Positions 1 to 17,995 of a stretch of 64,000 nt of DNA are shown in pieces. Position numbers and translations under genes: made by a program. This DNA comes from Brevundimonas basaltis (lineage in GTDB: Bacteria > Pseudomonadota > Alphaproteobacteria > Caulobacterales > Caulobacteraceae), in contig NZ_JACHFZ010000003.1 in the NCBI RefSeq assembly GCF_014202075.1, forward strand, positions 1-64,000, read 5' to 3'. Positions within the stretch are counted from its first letter, which is position 1; every line of letters begins with the position of its first letter. The notes under the pieces were generated by a model. That model did no database searches. It was not told the DNA's origin and worked only from the letters and a program-made list of their open reading frames with translations.

Positions 1-248
1 GGGCAGTCGACGTGGGCGTAGTGACGGTTGGCCGTCTCATACTCGACGTGCGCCGTGTTGATCGTGATCCCGCGCGCCTTCTCTTCCGGCGCCGCATCGA
101 TGTCCGCATAGGCCATCGCCTTCGCGCCGCCAGCCTTCGCCAGCGTCATCGTGATCGCCGCCGTCAGCGTCGTCTTGCCGTGGTCCACGTGACCGATCGT
201 GCCGATGTTGCAGTGCGGCTTGTTACGTTCGAACTTTTCCTTGGCCAT
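1..248 (-). CDS. tuf: Elongation factor Tu, N-terminal part (cut by window edge)
   Basis: GTPase that delivers aminoacyl-tRNA to the ribosome. The visible 82 or so residues begin [20 protein letters not shown], followed by the P-loop [11 protein letters not shown] and the switch I segment with [14 protein letters not shown], and reach the start of the DCPGH motif at the window edge. The ATG at 248 is the family's usual start. It lies 84 bp downstream of fusA on the same strand and is the last gene of a str-type operon (rpsL-rpsG-fusA-tuf). Only the 5' part is here, so completeness cannot be judged. Confidence 0.97.
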   Translation of the reverse strand, partial: MAKEKFERNKPHCNIGTIGHVDHGKTTLTAAITMTLAKAGGAKAMAYADIDAAPEEKARGITINTAHVEYETANRHYAHVDC

Positions 249-301
249 TCTCTTCTCTCCGTCCCCTGACAGGGGGCTTTTCGTCCAGGGTTTTCAGGGG
301 T

Positions 302-325
302 CCCGGCGGACCGCGGCCCGCCGGG
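302..325 (-). repeat. Inverted repeat between fusA and tuf
   Basis: Arms CCCGGCGG (302-309) and CCGCCGGG (318-325) form an 8-bp GC stem just after the fusA stop. No T-run follows on the minus strand, so it is more likely an mRNA-stabilising or processing hairpin between fusA and tuf than a complete terminator. Confidence 0.4.
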
Positions 326-332
326 TATGTGG

Positions 333-2414
333 TTAGGCGGAATATTTCTTGATCACTTCGTCGGCGACGTGTTGCGGCACCGGCTCATAGTGGTCGTACT
401 GCATGGTGAAGGCGGCGCGGCCCTGCGACATGCCGCGCAGGGTGTTCACATAGCCGAACATGTTGGCCAGCGGCACGAAGGCGTTCACGACGGTGGCGTT
501 GCCGCGCATGTCCTGACCCTGGATCATGCCGCGACGGCCGTTCAGGTCGCCGATCACCGAACCCAGATACTCTTCCGGGGTCACGACCTCGACGGCCATG
601 ATCGGCTCGAGCAGCTTGGGCGCGCCCTTTTCCTTCAGTTCGCGGAAGGCGGCGCGGGCCGCGATCTCGAACGCCAGCACGCTGGAGTCGACGTCGTGGT
701 ATTTGCCGTCCGTCAGGGTCGCCTTGAAGTCGATCAGCGGGAAGCCGGCCAGCAGGCCGCCGTCCTTCACCGACTCGAGGCCCTTCTCCACGCCCGGGAT
801 GTATTCCTTGGGCACGGCGCCGCCGACGATGGTGTTTTCGAACACGAAGCCCGAACCCGGCTCGCCCGGCTCGAAGGTGATCATGACGCGGGCGAACTGG
901 CCCGTACCGCCGGTCTGCTTCTTGTGGGTGTAATCGATGTCGACCTTGCGGCCGAGCGATTCACGATAGGCCACCTGCGGCGCGCCGATGTTGGCGTCGA
1001 CCTTGTAGGTCCGCTTCAGGATGTCGATCTTGATGTCGAGGTGCAACTCGCCCATCCCCTTGAGGATGGTCTGGCCGCTCTCGAAATCGGTCGAGACGGT
1101 GAACGAGGGATCCTCGGAGGCCAGTTTGGCCAGGGCCACGCCCAGCTTCTCCTGGTCGGCCTTGGACTTGGGCTCCACCGCGATCTCGATGACCGGGGCC
1201 GGGAATTCCATCTTCTCGAGGATGACCGGCGACTTCAGGGGGTCGCACAGGGTGTCGCCGGTGCGGGTTTCCTTGAGGCCGGCCAGGGCGACGATGTCGC
1301 CGGCGTAGGCTTCCTTGATGTCCTCGCGGTTGTTCGAGTGCATCTGCAGCATGCGGCCGACGCGCTCCTTCTTGTCGCGGCTGGAGTTCAGCAGCGACAT
1401 GCCGGTTTCCATCTTGCCGGAGTAGAGGCGGCAGAAGGTCAGCGATCCGACGAAGGGGTCGTCCATGATCTTGAACGCCAGAACCGACAGGGGCTCTTCG
1501 TCCGAGGCGCGGCGCACGACCGGCTCTTCCGTCTTGAAGTCGATGCCCGGGGTCGGGGGGATGTCGATCGGCGACGGCAGGTAGTCGACGACGGCGTCGA
1601 GCAGGGTCTGCACGCCCTTGTTCTTGAAGGCCGAGCCGCACAGGATCGGATAGAAGGCGCCGGTCAGCACGGCCTTGCGGATGCACTTCTTGATGGTTTC
1701 TTCCGACGGCTCCTGACCGTCGAGGTAGGCTTCCATCGCCTCGTCGTCGAGTTCGACGGCGTTGTCGATCAGGTACTGACGGGCGGCCACGGCCTTGTCC
1801 GTCAGGTCAGCCGGGATCTCTTCGTCGCGGAAGTTCGCGCCGAGGGCGTCGTTGTCCCAGACCACCGCCTTCATGCGAACGAGGTCGACCAGGCCCGACA
1901 GCGAGCTTTCGGCGCCGATGGGGAACTGGATCGGCACGGCCTTGGCGCCGAGACGGTCGCGGATCGACTCGACCGACTTGTCGAAGTCGGCGCCGATCTT
2001 GTCCATCTTGTTGACGAAGACGATGCGCGGAACCTTGTACTTGTCGGCCTGGCGCCAGACGGTCTCGGTCTGCGGCTCGACGCCGGCGTTGCCGTCCAGC
2101 ACCGTCACGGCGCCGTCGAGCACGCGCAGCGAACGCTCGACCTCGATGGTGAAGTCGACGTGCCCGGGGGTGTCGATGATGTTGAGGCGCTTCTCTTTCC
2201 AGAAGGCGGTCGTCGCGGCCGACGTGATGGTGATGCCGCGCTCCTGCTCCTGGTCCATCCAGTCCATGGTGGCGGCGCCGTCGTGGACTTCGCCGATCTT
2301 GTGAGACTTGCCGGTGTAATAGAGGATCCGCTCGGTCGTCGTCGTCTTGCCCGCGTCGATGTGGGCCATGATGCCGAAGTTGCGATAGTCTTCGATTTTA
2401 TGCGTGCGGGGCAT
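333..2414 (-). CDS. fusA: Elongation factor G
   Basis: Translocase GTPase of translation elongation that also acts in ribosome recycling. The 693-residue product begins [20 protein letters not shown]; the P-loop [13 protein letters not shown], the switch motifs ([23 protein letters not shown]) and the NKMDKIGAD guanine-specificity motif are all present, and the length is normal. An in-frame ATG exists at 2519, but it would add a 35-residue Arg-rich extension not seen in EF-G, so the start is set at 2414. Third gene of the str operon, with rpsG upstream and tuf downstream. Confidence 0.98.
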   Translation of the reverse strand: MPRTHKIEDYRNFGIMAHIDAGKTTTTERILYYTGKSHKIGEVHDGAATMDWMDQEQERGITITSAATTAFWKEKRLNIIDTPGHVDFTIEVERSLRVLDGAVTVLDGNAGVEPQTETVWRQADKYKVPRIVFVNKMDKIGADFDKSVESIRDRLGAKAVPIQFPIGAESSLSGLVDLVRMKAVVWDNDALGANFRDEEIPADLTDKAVAARQYLIDNAVELDDEAMEAYLDGQEPSEETIKKCIRKAVLTGAFYPILCGSAFKNKGVQTLLDAVVDYLPSPIDIPPTPGIDFKTEEPVVRRASDEEPLSVLAFKIMDDPFVGSLTFCRLYSGKMETGMSLLNSSRDKKERVGRMLQMHSNNREDIKEAYAGDIVALAGLKETRTGDTLCDPLKSPVILEKMEFPAPVIEIAVEPKSKADQEKLGVALAKLASEDPSFTVSTDFESGQTILKGMGELHLDIKIDILKRTYKVDANIGAPQVAYRESLGRKVDIDYTHKKQTGGTGQFARVMITFEPGEPGSGFVFENTIVGGAVPKEYIPGVEKGLESVKDGGLLAGFPLIDFKATLTDGKYHDVDSSVLAFEIAARAAFRELKEKGAPKLLEPIMAVEVVTPEEYLGSVIGDLNGRRGMIQGQDMRGNATVVNAFVPLANMFGYVNTLRGMSQGRAAFTMQYDHYEPVPQHVADEVIKKYSA

Positions 2415-2552
2415 GGGAGCGTGCCTTGCGGTCAATGCGGCGCCGCTACGGCGCCTCGGGGATGGTCGGATAAGCGGGCGCGGGCGATTTAGCTCAAACC
2501 GCCCGCGCCGGATAGTCACGTAAACAGGAACCCGAGAGGGTTCCTTGAAGGC

Positions 2553-3026
2553 TTACCAGCGGTAGTGGCTGAAGGCGCGGTTCGCTTCGGCCATCTTGTG
2601 GGTGTCCTCGCGCTTCTTCACCGCGGTGCCGCGGTTGTTGGAAGCGTCCAGCAGTTCGGCCGCCAGCTTTTCCGTCATGGTGTTCTCACCACGCTTGCGC
2701 GCAGCGTTGACCAGCCAGCGGATGGCAAGGGCCTTGCGGCGGTCCGGACGAACCTCGACCGGCACCTGGTAGGTGGCGCCGCCGACGCGCCGCGAGCGGA
2801 CCTCGACGGCCGGGGCGACGTTTTCCAGCGCACTGTGGAAGGTCGCGACCGGCTCCTGGTCCTTCTTCTTGTCGGCCAGGATGTCGAAGGCGCCGTAGAC
2901 GATGTTTTCGGCGACGGCCTTTTTGCCCTCGTACATGACGTAGTTCATGAACTTGGTGACGGTCAGATCCTTGAACTTCGGATCCGGCAGAACTTCGCGC
3001 TTCTGTGCGCGGTGACGACGGGACAT
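2553..3026 (-). CDS. rpsG: 30S ribosomal protein S7
   Basis: Primary 16S rRNA-binding protein of the small-subunit head. The 157-residue product starts [18 protein letters not shown] and carries the conserved [15 protein letters not shown] segment and the C-terminal NRAFSHYRW typical of S7. It sits 69 bp after rpsL and upstream of fusA in the usual str order. In other bacteria S7 represses this operon by binding its mRNA; no such site was identified here. Confidence 0.98.
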   Translation of the reverse strand: MSRRHRAQKREVLPDPKFKDLTVTKFMNYVMYEGKKAVAENIVYGAFDILADKKKDQEPVATFHSALENVAPAVEVRSRRVGGATYQVPVEVRPDRRKALAIRWLVNAARKRGENTMTEKLAAELLDASNNRGTAVKKREDTHKMAEANRAFSHYRW

Positions 3027-3095
3027 GGGACGGGCCTTCTAAAGCGGTGTCTGGGGCCCCGGACGAGCCGGGAAAATCGGGTGGAGCGGGCCGGC

Positions 3096-3467
3096 TTACT
3101 TCGGACGCTTGGCGCCGTAGTGCGAACGGCGCTGCTTGCGGTCCTTGACGCCCTGGGTGTCGAGCACGCCGCGCAGGATGTGGTAGCGCACGCCGGGCAA
3201 GTCCTTGACGCGGCCGCCGCGGATCAGGACCACCGAGTGCTCCTGCAGATTGTGGCCCTCGCCGGGGATGTAGCAAACGGCTTCGATGCCGGTGGTCAGA
3301 CGCACCTTGGCGACCTTACGCAGAGCCGAGTTCGGCTTCTTCGGCGTCGTCGTGTAGACGCGGGTGCAGACGCCGCGGCGCTGCGGGCAGCCCTTCAGGG
3401 CCGGGACCTTGTTGCGGACCGGCTTGGGGGCGCGCGGCTTGCGGATCAGCTGGTTGATAGTCGGCAT
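3096..3467 (-). CDS. rpsL: 30S ribosomal protein S12
   Basis: Decoding-centre protein of the 30S subunit. The 123-residue product begins [20 protein letters not shown] and contains [19 protein letters not shown] (with the Lys of the streptomycin-resistance region, wild type) and the conserved GVRYHILRG segment. First gene of the str operon, transcribed from the promoter-like sequence at 3701-3729 through a leader of about 225 nt that carries a terminator-like hairpin. Confidence 0.98.
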   Translation of the reverse strand: MPTINQLIRKPRAPKPVRNKVPALKGCPQRRGVCTRVYTTTPKKPNSALRKVAKVRLTTGIEAVCYIPGEGHNLQEHSVVLIRGGRVKDLPGVRYHILRGVLDTQGVKDRKQRRSHYGAKRPK

Positions 3468-3586
3468 CGGGTCTTCGTTCTCTTCTAATCGATGGGGGCG
3501 TGTGCCTTTCGGTCGGAGCGCCCCGGTGAGCCTTCTTTTCGGACGACGCGACGCGCCGCCCCGGGTTTGATTTCGAGCAGCGAAGG

Positions 3587-3629
3587 CGACAAACAGAAAA
3601 GCCGGAACGCGCGCTTCGGGCGTTCCGGC
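3587..3629 (-). promoter_or_regulatory. Terminator-like hairpin in rpsL leader (possible attenuator)
   Basis: Perfect 10-bp stem GCCGGAACGC (3601-3610) / GCGTTCCGGC (3620-3629) with a 9-nt loop. Read on the minus strand it is followed by TTTTCTGTTTG. It lies between the promoter and the rpsL start, so it would terminate or attenuate the str transcript itself; no other minus-strand gene lies upstream. The same TTTTCTGTTTG tail follows a hairpin in the rpmJ leader. Confidence 0.6.
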
Positions 3630-3700
3630 GGGCGACAGCCCGGTCGTTCGATTGTCACGATCCCGACGAACGCTGACGCACCCGCCTCGAAAGTGGGCGG

Positions 3701-3729
3701 CTTCTACGCCGGGAGGGGCGTTCGGTCAA
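3701..3729 (-). promoter_or_regulatory. Sigma-70-type promoter of the str operon
   Basis: On the minus strand TTGACC (-35) and TAGAAG (-10) are separated by 17 bp. The predicted start near 3694 gives a leader of about 225 nt before rpsL. Sequence match only. Confidence 0.6.
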
Positions 3730-3797
3730 GGGCGCGCGTCGGGCCGCAATACCGCCATGCTCGCCCCGTCCACTGGCGGTTGAGCAGTGGAGGGCGG

Positions 3798-4580
3798 ATG
3801 CAGAACCTTAGGCTTGTATGGCCATCGCGGGCCGGTCGTTGGCGCAAGCCGGCGATCGTCGTCCTGTCGGTGGGTCTGCACGCCCTGGTGCTCGGCCTGA
3901 TCGGGCTGCGGAGCCTCGGGCTGGACGGCGTGACGCCGCAACCGGTTGAACGCGCCATCTACGTCGAGATCGAACCCCGCCCCCTGCTCGAGGGCGAGGT
4001 CGCCCGCGTGCGGCCGCCGCAGGAACGGCCTGACACAGCGTCGCAAGCCGCGCCGAACCCGGGCGCGGCGGCCGTTCAAAGCAATCCCTTCCGGAGCCCC
4101 GACGACGAAGACGACCGGCCGACGTCCCGCCTGGCCGCGCCCGGCGCCCCTGCCCCGCCCGCGGATGTCGGCACGGCGCCGTGGCGGGTGCGCCCGGAGA
4201 CGGCCGGCGACCGCGTCGGACGCGGGCTGCGCACGAGTCCGGTCGGCTGCGCCAGCCCGAACTTGCTGACCGCCGCCGAGCGCGCCATCTGCGACGACCG
4301 CTTCGGGGCGCGCGCCGCCGCCGCCGCGCCGATCAACGGGACCGGCAATCCGGAGCGGGACGGGCGCTTCGCCCGCGAGGGCGCGCGGGCGCTGGCCAAC
4401 TATGAGGCGCGGCGCCGTCCGCTTGCCGGCGGGACCGGCAACGTCGGAGTGCAGGAGGGACCGGGCTCCAACTTCGGCATGGGCGTGGCCGGGGCCCATC
4501 TCGACCCGGCATTGCGGCCGGATTCCACCACCAACGTCCGAACCCGGCGCGACCGGGAGCGGGAGCTGGAGGAGGACTGA
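3798..4580 (+). CDS. Putative inner-membrane-anchored envelope protein, unknown function
   Basis: 260 residues. The ATG at 3798 follows GGAGGG; further upstream in-frame starts would add an Arg/Gly-rich stretch through the promoter region. A basic N-terminus precedes one hydrophobic segment (AIVVLSVGLHALVLGLIGL, about residues 17-37), then a Pro/Ala/Arg-rich, probably periplasmic tail. The layout (short cytoplasmic start, single anchor, Pro-rich stretch, EIEPRP near residue 60) resembles TonB-like or energy-transducer-like proteins, but no C-terminal TonB domain is recognisable. It lies alone on the plus strand between rpoC and rpsL. No firm family assignment. Confidence 0.7.
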   Translation: MQNLRLVWPSRAGRWRKPAIVVLSVGLHALVLGLIGLRSLGLDGVTPQPVERAIYVEIEPRPLLEGEVARVRPPQERPDTASQAAPNPGAAAVQSNPFRSPDDEDDRPTSRLAAPGAPAPPADVGTAPWRVRPETAGDRVGRGLRTSPVGCASPNLLTAAERAICDDRFGARAAAAAPINGTGNPERDGRFAREGARALANYEARRRPLAGGTGNVGVQEGPGSNFGMGVAGAHLDPALRPDSTTNVRTRRDRERELEED

Positions 4581-4632
4581 GATTCGCGCTCACGCAACGA
4601 GCGCCCGCGGCGCGAGCGATAGCGCCCTCAAA

Positions 4633-4667
4633 ACGAAAAGGGCGGCCCCGTCGCTGGAGCCGCCCCT
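4633..4667 (-). terminator. Rho-independent terminator of rpoBC
   Basis: On the minus strand GGGGCGGC, a 12-nt loop, GCCGCCC, then TTTTCGTTTT, starting about 24 bp after the rpoC stop. Confidence 0.85.
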
Positions 4668-4690
4668 TCAGTTCAGTCTGAACCCGAAGA

Positions 4691-8887
<4,197 letters not shown>

Positions 8888-8985
8888 CTTGAGTTCCTTC
8901 TGCGGCGAGGCCGCGAAAATTCATTGAGGGAGAAAAGCGGGAGACCGTCCCTCCCCGCTTGCGCGAGGAGGGATCATCCGGTCGG

Positions 8986-13101
<4,116 letters not shown>

Positions 13102-13467
13102 TCTGTCTTCCCAATGCGGCGGGCCGGGCAGCCCGCTCAATGCAGCAGCCACGGCTCCGCCATTCCGGCGACCCGTGACCATCGGTTTCGGCGTCCACCC
13201 TCGGGCCTTGCGGTCCCAGGACGCCTGAAATGTAGGGCTCCCTTGGGGAGGAGCGCGCCTTCGCACCGGTCGGAGGGCGACAAACCGGGCCTCGGCGCTT
13301 TCGCGCGTATCTCTCACGGAGTTAGCGGAACGGGCTGATATACTCGCTTTGGCGGCGAAATAAAGACCGATGGCGCTCTTTTTCCGGGGCCGACGGTCAG
13401 CGGGGGGGTCCCGCGCCCCGCCTCGCCGCCCATTGCTTTGCATCAGCATGGAAAATAGCGTCGCCGC
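13102..13467. other. Divergent intergenic region, rpoB leader
   Basis: About 365 bp between rpoB (minus) and the FKBP gene (plus). It must hold a dedicated rpoBC promoter because rplL ends in a terminator 6 kb upstream. An AT-richer patch around 13330-13390 contains TATATC on the minus strand, but no convincing -35 box goes with it. The plus-strand gene has no strong ribosome-binding site. Confidence 0.4.
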
Positions 13468-13974
13468 ATGACTCGCATCGCCGTCGCGGCCGCCGCCGCC
13501 CTGACCCTGTCCGCCTGCGCCTCGGCCGGGCCGAATCCGTACGATTTCTCGGGGGCCTCGACCCAGGAGAACTGGAAGGCGGGCAACGCCGCCTATCTGG
13601 AATGGAACGCCGCCCGGGGCGGATGGACGACCACCGCCTCCGGTCTGCAGTACCGCCGCGTCGGCCCCGCCAACCCGGCCGGGCGCCAGCCGGCCTCGAC
13701 CGACACGGTCAGCGTCCACTACCGCGGGACATTCGTCGACGGGCGCGAGTTCGACAGCAGCTACGCCCGCAACGAGCCGGCGGAATTCCCGCTGAACCGG
13801 GTCATCAAGGGGTGGACCGAAGGCGTCGGCCTGATGCGGGAGGGGGAGAAATTCGAGTTCGTCATTCCGGCCTCGCTCGGTTACGGCGAGCGCTGGGTCG
13901 GCGGTGACGAACTGCCCCCCAACTCGACCCTGTTGTTCACGGTCGAACTGCTTGACGTGAAGCCGGCGGCCTGA
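13468..13974 (+). CDS. FKBP-type peptidyl-prolyl isomerase, lipoprotein
   Basis: 168-residue periplasm-facing prolyl isomerase, likely assisting envelope-protein folding. An N-terminal signal with lipobox LSAC (Cys near residue 17) implies lipidation. The C-terminal FKBP domain (about 65-165) shows [39 protein letters not shown] and a final [10 protein letters not shown]. Divergent from rpoB and upstream of two M61 peptidases, with which it may share an envelope quality-control role (inference). Confidence 0.9.
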   Translation: MTRIAVAAAAALTLSACASAGPNPYDFSGASTQENWKAGNAAYLEWNAARGGWTTTASGLQYRRVGPANPAGRQPASTDTVSVHYRGTFVDGREFDSSYARNEPAEFPLNRVIKGWTEGVGLMREGEKFEFVIPASLGYGERWVGGDELPPNSTLLFTVELLDVKPAA

Positions 13975-14067
13975 TCGCGGAACCCTGAAGATGACAGGGA
14001 TTTAATCCCGGCGAGCCGGCGCGGCGCTCTAGCCTGCCGTCGAACCTCATTGATCGAGAGCCTCCCG

Positions 14068-16017
14068 ATGATGCGATCCGCCCGCTTGCTCGCCTCCGCC
14101 TGCGCCGCCGCCCTGCTGTGCGGTTCGGCCCCCGCACTGGCCCAGGTCGGAACGCCGGCGCTGGACCGGGCGCTGGCGCCGATCCCGGCGCCGCGCGACG
14201 CCCCCTACCCGGGCGTGATCTCGCTGGACATGGACGCCACCGATATCGACCGGCGGATCGTCTCGGTGAGACAGACCATCCCGGTCACCGGCCCGGGTCC
14301 GCTGATTCTGTTCTATCCGGAGTGGATCCCCGGCAACCACGGCCCGGTCGGTCCGGTCGACGACATCGCCGATCTGAGGATCACCGCCGACGGCCAGCCG
14401 CTGCGCTGGGTGCGCAACACCGTCCACACCAGCGCCTTTCAGGTCGAGGTTCCGGCGGGAGTCAGCGAGGTCGAGGCTTCGTTCAAATGGCTGACCCCGA
14501 TCGACGGCAATCAGGGCCGGGTCGTCATCACCGACGACATGCTCAACATCCAGTGGGAGAAGGCCCTGCTCTATCCTGCGGGCTACGATTCCAGCGGCAT
14601 CACCTTCCGGCCGACGCTGCGCCTGCCGGCGGGCTGGCAGTACGGCACGGCGCTGGAGACGCAGAGTTTCCAGAACGGCCTCGCGACCTTCGCGCCGATC
14701 AGTCTCGAGCATTTCGCCGACAGCCCGGTGTTCGCCGGGCGCCACTATCGCCAGATCGACCTCGATCCGGGCGGCCGTTCGCCGGTGCGGCTCAACGTGG
14801 TCGCCGACGAGGCCGACATGCTGGCGGCCACGGACGCCCACATCGAACTGCACCGCAATCTGGTCGATCAGGCTGACCGGCTGTTCGGGGCCCGCCATTT
14901 CGACCGCTACGACTTCCTGTTGGCGGTCACGGACAAGCTGGGCGGCATCGGGCTGGAGCACCAGCGCTCGTCGGAGAACAGCGTCGATGTCCGTTATTTC
15001 ACCGCCCCGACGGCGACCCTGGCCGACCAGGACCTGCTGGGTCACGAATATGTCCACTCCTGGAACGGCAAGTGGCGCCGGCCGGCCGATCAGCTGACCG
15101 CCACCCTGAACGAACCGCTGCAAAACTCCCTGCTCTGGGTCTACGAAGGCCAGACGCAGTATTGGGGCCGGGTGCTCACGGCGCGGGCCGGCCTGTCCAG
15201 CAAGCAGCACGCGTTGGACTGGTTCGCCATGACCGCCGCCAACTACGGGACCATGCCGGGGCGCCAGTGGCGCGCCATGCAGGACACCGTCAACGATCCG
15301 ATCATCGCTCGCCGCCGCCCCCAGCCGTGGAGCACCTATCAGCGCAGCGAGGACTACTATTCCGAAGGCGCCCTGATCTGGCTGGACGCCGACACCTGGA
15401 TCCGCGAGCGGACCAACGGCCGCAGGTCTCTGGACGACTTCGCCAAAGCCTTCTTCGGGATCGACGACGGCGACTGGGACCCGCGGCCTTATACCTTCGC
15501 CGACATCACCTCGACGCTGGATGGGGTGGCGGAGAACGACTGGGCGGAATTCCTGCGGACCCGCCTCGACGCCGTCGGCCCCGACGCCGCTCCGCCGCTG
15601 GGCGGCATCGAGCGCGGGGGCTACCGGTTGGTTTGGCGCGAGGCCATGAACGCCTATCACAAGGCGCTGTACGACGAACTGGGCCGCAACGATTTCCAGT
15701 ATTCGCTGGGCGTAATGACCAACGGCTCGAACCGCATCACCACGGTGCGCTGGGGCTCGCCGGCCTTCGAGGCGGGGCTGACCTCGGGCTGGGAAGTAGT
15801 GGCCGTGAACGGCCGCGCCGCCAGCCCGGCAGTGATCGCCGAGGCCATCACCGCCTCCAAGGGCAATGCGACGCCGATCGAGATGATGCTCAAGAACGGA
15901 GAGCGGTTCCGGACGGTGCGTTTCGACTACCACGACGGCCTGAGGTACCCGCACCTCGAGCGGATCGAGGGAACGCCCGACCGTCTGGGCGACATCCTCG
16001 CCCCCCGCCGCCGCTGA
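14068..16017 (+). CDS. M61-family metallopeptidase with PDZ domain, copy 1
   Basis: Predicted secreted zinc aminopeptidase (M61, glycyl-aminopeptidase type). A Sec signal (MMRSARLLASACAAALLCGS...ALAQ) precedes the M61 N-terminal domain. The catalytic motif HEYVHSWNGKWRRP is near residues 326-339, and WVYEGQTQYWG supplies the third zinc ligand region. A PDZ-like domain occupies the last 100 or so residues (VRWGSPAFEAGLTSGWEVVAVNG). An in-frame ATG at 14050 is possible, but the 14068 start gives a cleaner signal peptide; length 649. Followed 16 bp later by a close paralogue. Confidence 0.9.
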   Translation: MMRSARLLASACAAALLCGSAPALAQVGTPALDRALAPIPAPRDAPYPGVISLDMDATDIDRRIVSVRQTIPVTGPGPLILFYPEWIPGNHGPVGPVDDIADLRITADGQPLRWVRNTVHTSAFQVEVPAGVSEVEASFKWLTPIDGNQGRVVITDDMLNIQWEKALLYPAGYDSSGITFRPTLRLPAGWQYGTALETQSFQNGLATFAPISLEHFADSPVFAGRHYRQIDLDPGGRSPVRLNVVADEADMLAATDAHIELHRNLVDQADRLFGARHFDRYDFLLAVTDKLGGIGLEHQRSSENSVDVRYFTAPTATLADQDLLGHEYVHSWNGKWRRPADQLTATLNEPLQNSLLWVYEGQTQYWGRVLTARAGLSSKQHALDWFAMTAANYGTMPGRQWRAMQDTVNDPIIARRRPQPWSTYQRSEDYYSEGALIWLDADTWIRERTNGRRSLDDFAKAFFGIDDGDWDPRPYTFADITSTLDGVAENDWAEFLRTRLDAVGPDAAPPLGGIERGGYRLVWREAMNAYHKALYDELGRNDFQYSLGVMTNGSNRITTVRWGSPAFEAGLTSGWEVVAVNGRAASPAVIAEAITASKGNATPIEMMLKNGERFRTVRFDYHDGLRYPHLERIEGTPDRLGDILAPRRR

Positions 16018-16033
16018 TCGCGAGGACCGACCG

Positions 16034-17995
16034 ATGATGAAATACGCCGCCCTCGCCCTGTTGCTGGCCTCAGCCTCCGTGCCGGCTCTCGCTCAGGTCC
16101 CGGCCTCGCAGGCGCAGACGCCCCTGCCCGCGCCGACCAGCCTGCCCTACGCGCCGCCGCCGATCCCGGCGCCGCAGGATCGGGACTATCCGGGCACGAT
16201 CGGCATTCGCGTCGATCTGACCGACCTGGACCACAAGGTCATCCGCGTGCGCCAGACCGTGCCGGTCAGCGCCGGGCCGCTGGTGCTGCAATATCCCAAA
16301 TTCATCCCCGGCAACCACGCCGACACCGGGCCGATCCAGCTGATCTCCGGCCTGACCGTCACCGGAAACGGAAACCGCATTGAATGGGTGCGCGACACGG
16401 TCGATCCGCACGCATTCCACCTCGACATTCCGGCGGGCGTCGCAACCATCGAGGTCGATTTCGAATGGCTGACCCAGCCGGATAACGCGACCTGGCGCGT
16501 GGTCATGACCGACGAGATCGTCAACCTGCAGTGGGAGAAGGCCCTGCTGTATCCGGCGGGCTACAACCACGACCGGATCACCTTCGCCGCCTCGGTGGTG
16601 CTGCCGGAGGGCTGGAACTACGGCGTGGCGCTGGACACCGTTTCGCGCGAGGGGAATGTCGCGACTTTCGCGCCGATCTCGCTGGAGCATCTGGCCGACA
16701 GTCCGATGTTCGCGGGCAAGCATTACCGCCGCGTCGACATCGATCCGGGCGGCCGCTCTCCGGTACATCTCAATCTGGTCGGCGACACCGCCGCCTCGAT
16801 CAATGCGACGCCCGAATGGATCGCCAAATACGAGGCGTTGGTGGACCAGGCCGACTATCTCTTCGGCGCCCGGCATTTCGACCGCTACGAATTCCTGCTG
16901 GGCCTCACCTCCAAGCTGGGCGGCATCGGTCTGGAGCATCACCGGTCGTCCGAGAACACCGCCGCGGTGAACTACTTCAGCACGGCCACGCCGTCCTACG
17001 GCTCGCGCGGCCTGCTGCCGCACGAGTATGTGCACAGCTGGAACGGCAAATTCCGTCGCCCGTCAGACGAGTATGTGCCCAATTTCAACGTTCCGACCCA
17101 GAACAGCCTGATGTGGGTGTATGAGGGGCAGACGGAATACTGGGGCGATGTCCTGACCCCCCGCTCCGGGCTGGGGACGTTCGAGGAGGCGGTGGTCAAC
17201 CTCGCCGAGGTGGCCGGCTTTTACGACCAGCAGCCGGGACGGCATTGGCGGGCGCTGCAGGACACCACCAACCAGAACCTGCTCGGCTACCGGCTGACCA
17301 ACCCGTGGTCGTCATGGATGCGGGGCACCGGCGACTACTATCGCGAAGCTCTGCTGATCTGGCTGGACGCCGACACCCTGATCCGGGAGGCGACGCGCGA
17401 GCGCAGGTCGCTCGATGACTTCGCCAGGGCCTTCTACGGCGTCGAGGACGGGGTGTGGGAGGCGCGGCCCTACGCATTCGAGGACGTCGTCGAGCACCTG
17501 AACGCGGTCCACCCCCACGACTGGGCGACCTTCCTGCGGACGCGGCTGGACGCCGTCGGACCGGACGCGGAGGCTCCGCTGGACGGGATCGAGCGGGCCG
17601 GCTGGCGCCTGACGTACGTCGACGATCTGACCCCGCTGGAGAAGCGGATGATGGGCGGCTGGGGCGGCGACTTCCAGTATTCCCTGGGCTTCACCCTGGG
17701 GTCGGGGAACCGCATCACCGGCGTGCGCTGGGGCGGCCTGGCCTTCGAACAGGGACTGGGCCACGGCTGGGAGCTGGTGGCCGTCGGCGACCGTACGGCC
17801 TCGGCCGAGGCGCTGCGCGAGGCGGTGACCGCCGCCAGGCGCGGGAGCGATCCGATCGTGCTGGTGGTCAAACGGGGCGATGAGTTCCGCACCCTGAGCT
17901 TCGACTACTATGGCGGCCTGCGCTACCCGCGTCTCGTTCGCATCCCCGGAACCCGCGACCGGCTGGCCGACATCTTCGCCCCGCGGCGGCATTGA
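16034..17995 (+). CDS. M61-family metallopeptidase with PDZ domain, copy 2
   Basis: 653 residues, with signal peptide MMKYAALALLLASASVPALA. Same architecture as the gene upstream: HEYVHSWNGKFRRPSDEY near residue 330, WVYEGQTEYWGDVL, and a C-terminal PDZ-like segment (VRWGGLAFEQGLGHGWELVAVG). Long shared stretches such as QWEKALLYPAGY and PISLEH(F/L)ADSP(V/M)F show a tandem duplication; both copies keep the catalytic residues. Its stop abuts that of the convergent lipoprotein gene. Confidence 0.9.
   Translation: MMKYAALALLLASASVPALAQVPASQAQTPLPAPTSLPYAPPPIPAPQDRDYPGTIGIRVDLTDLDHKVIRVRQTVPVSAGPLVLQYPKFIPGNHADTGPIQLISGLTVTGNGNRIEWVRDTVDPHAFHLDIPAGVATIEVDFEWLTQPDNATWRVVMTDEIVNLQWEKALLYPAGYNHDRITFAASVVLPEGWNYGVALDTVSREGNVATFAPISLEHLADSPMFAGKHYRRVDIDPGGRSPVHLNLVGDTAASINATPEWIAKYEALVDQADYLFGARHFDRYEFLLGLTSKLGGIGLEHHRSSENTAAVNYFSTATPSYGSRGLLPHEYVHSWNGKFRRPSDEYVPNFNVPTQNSLMWVYEGQTEYWGDVLTPRSGLGTFEEAVVNLAEVAGFYDQQPGRHWRALQDTTNQNLLGYRLTNPWSSWMRGTGDYYREALLIWLDADTLIREATRERRSLDDFARAFYGVEDGVWEARPYAFEDVVEHLNAVHPHDWATFLRTRLDAVGPDAEAPLDGIERAGWRLTYVDDLTPLEKRMMGGWGGDFQYSLGFTLGSGNRITGVRWGGLAFEQGLGHGWELVAVGDRTASAEALREAVTAARRGSDPIVLVVKRGDEFRTLSFDYYGGLRYPRLVRIPGTRDRLADIFAPRRH

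Larger units (their letters stand above)
3468..3797. other. Divergent intergenic region upstream of rpsL
   Basis: About 330 bp without a gene. It holds the str-operon promoter and leader hairpin, annotated separately, and the ribosome-binding site (GGAGGG) of the divergent plus-strand gene at 3798. No other structure was found. Confidence 0.6.

Noticed and set aside
327..2492. Plus-strand open frame opposite fusA
   Set aside because: The translation has no similarity to any protein family and overlaps an unambiguous EF-G gene on the other strand.
14047..15954. Minus-strand open frame opposite the first M61 gene
   Set aside because: It covers a clear peptidase gene and shows only the composition bias expected of an antisense reading.
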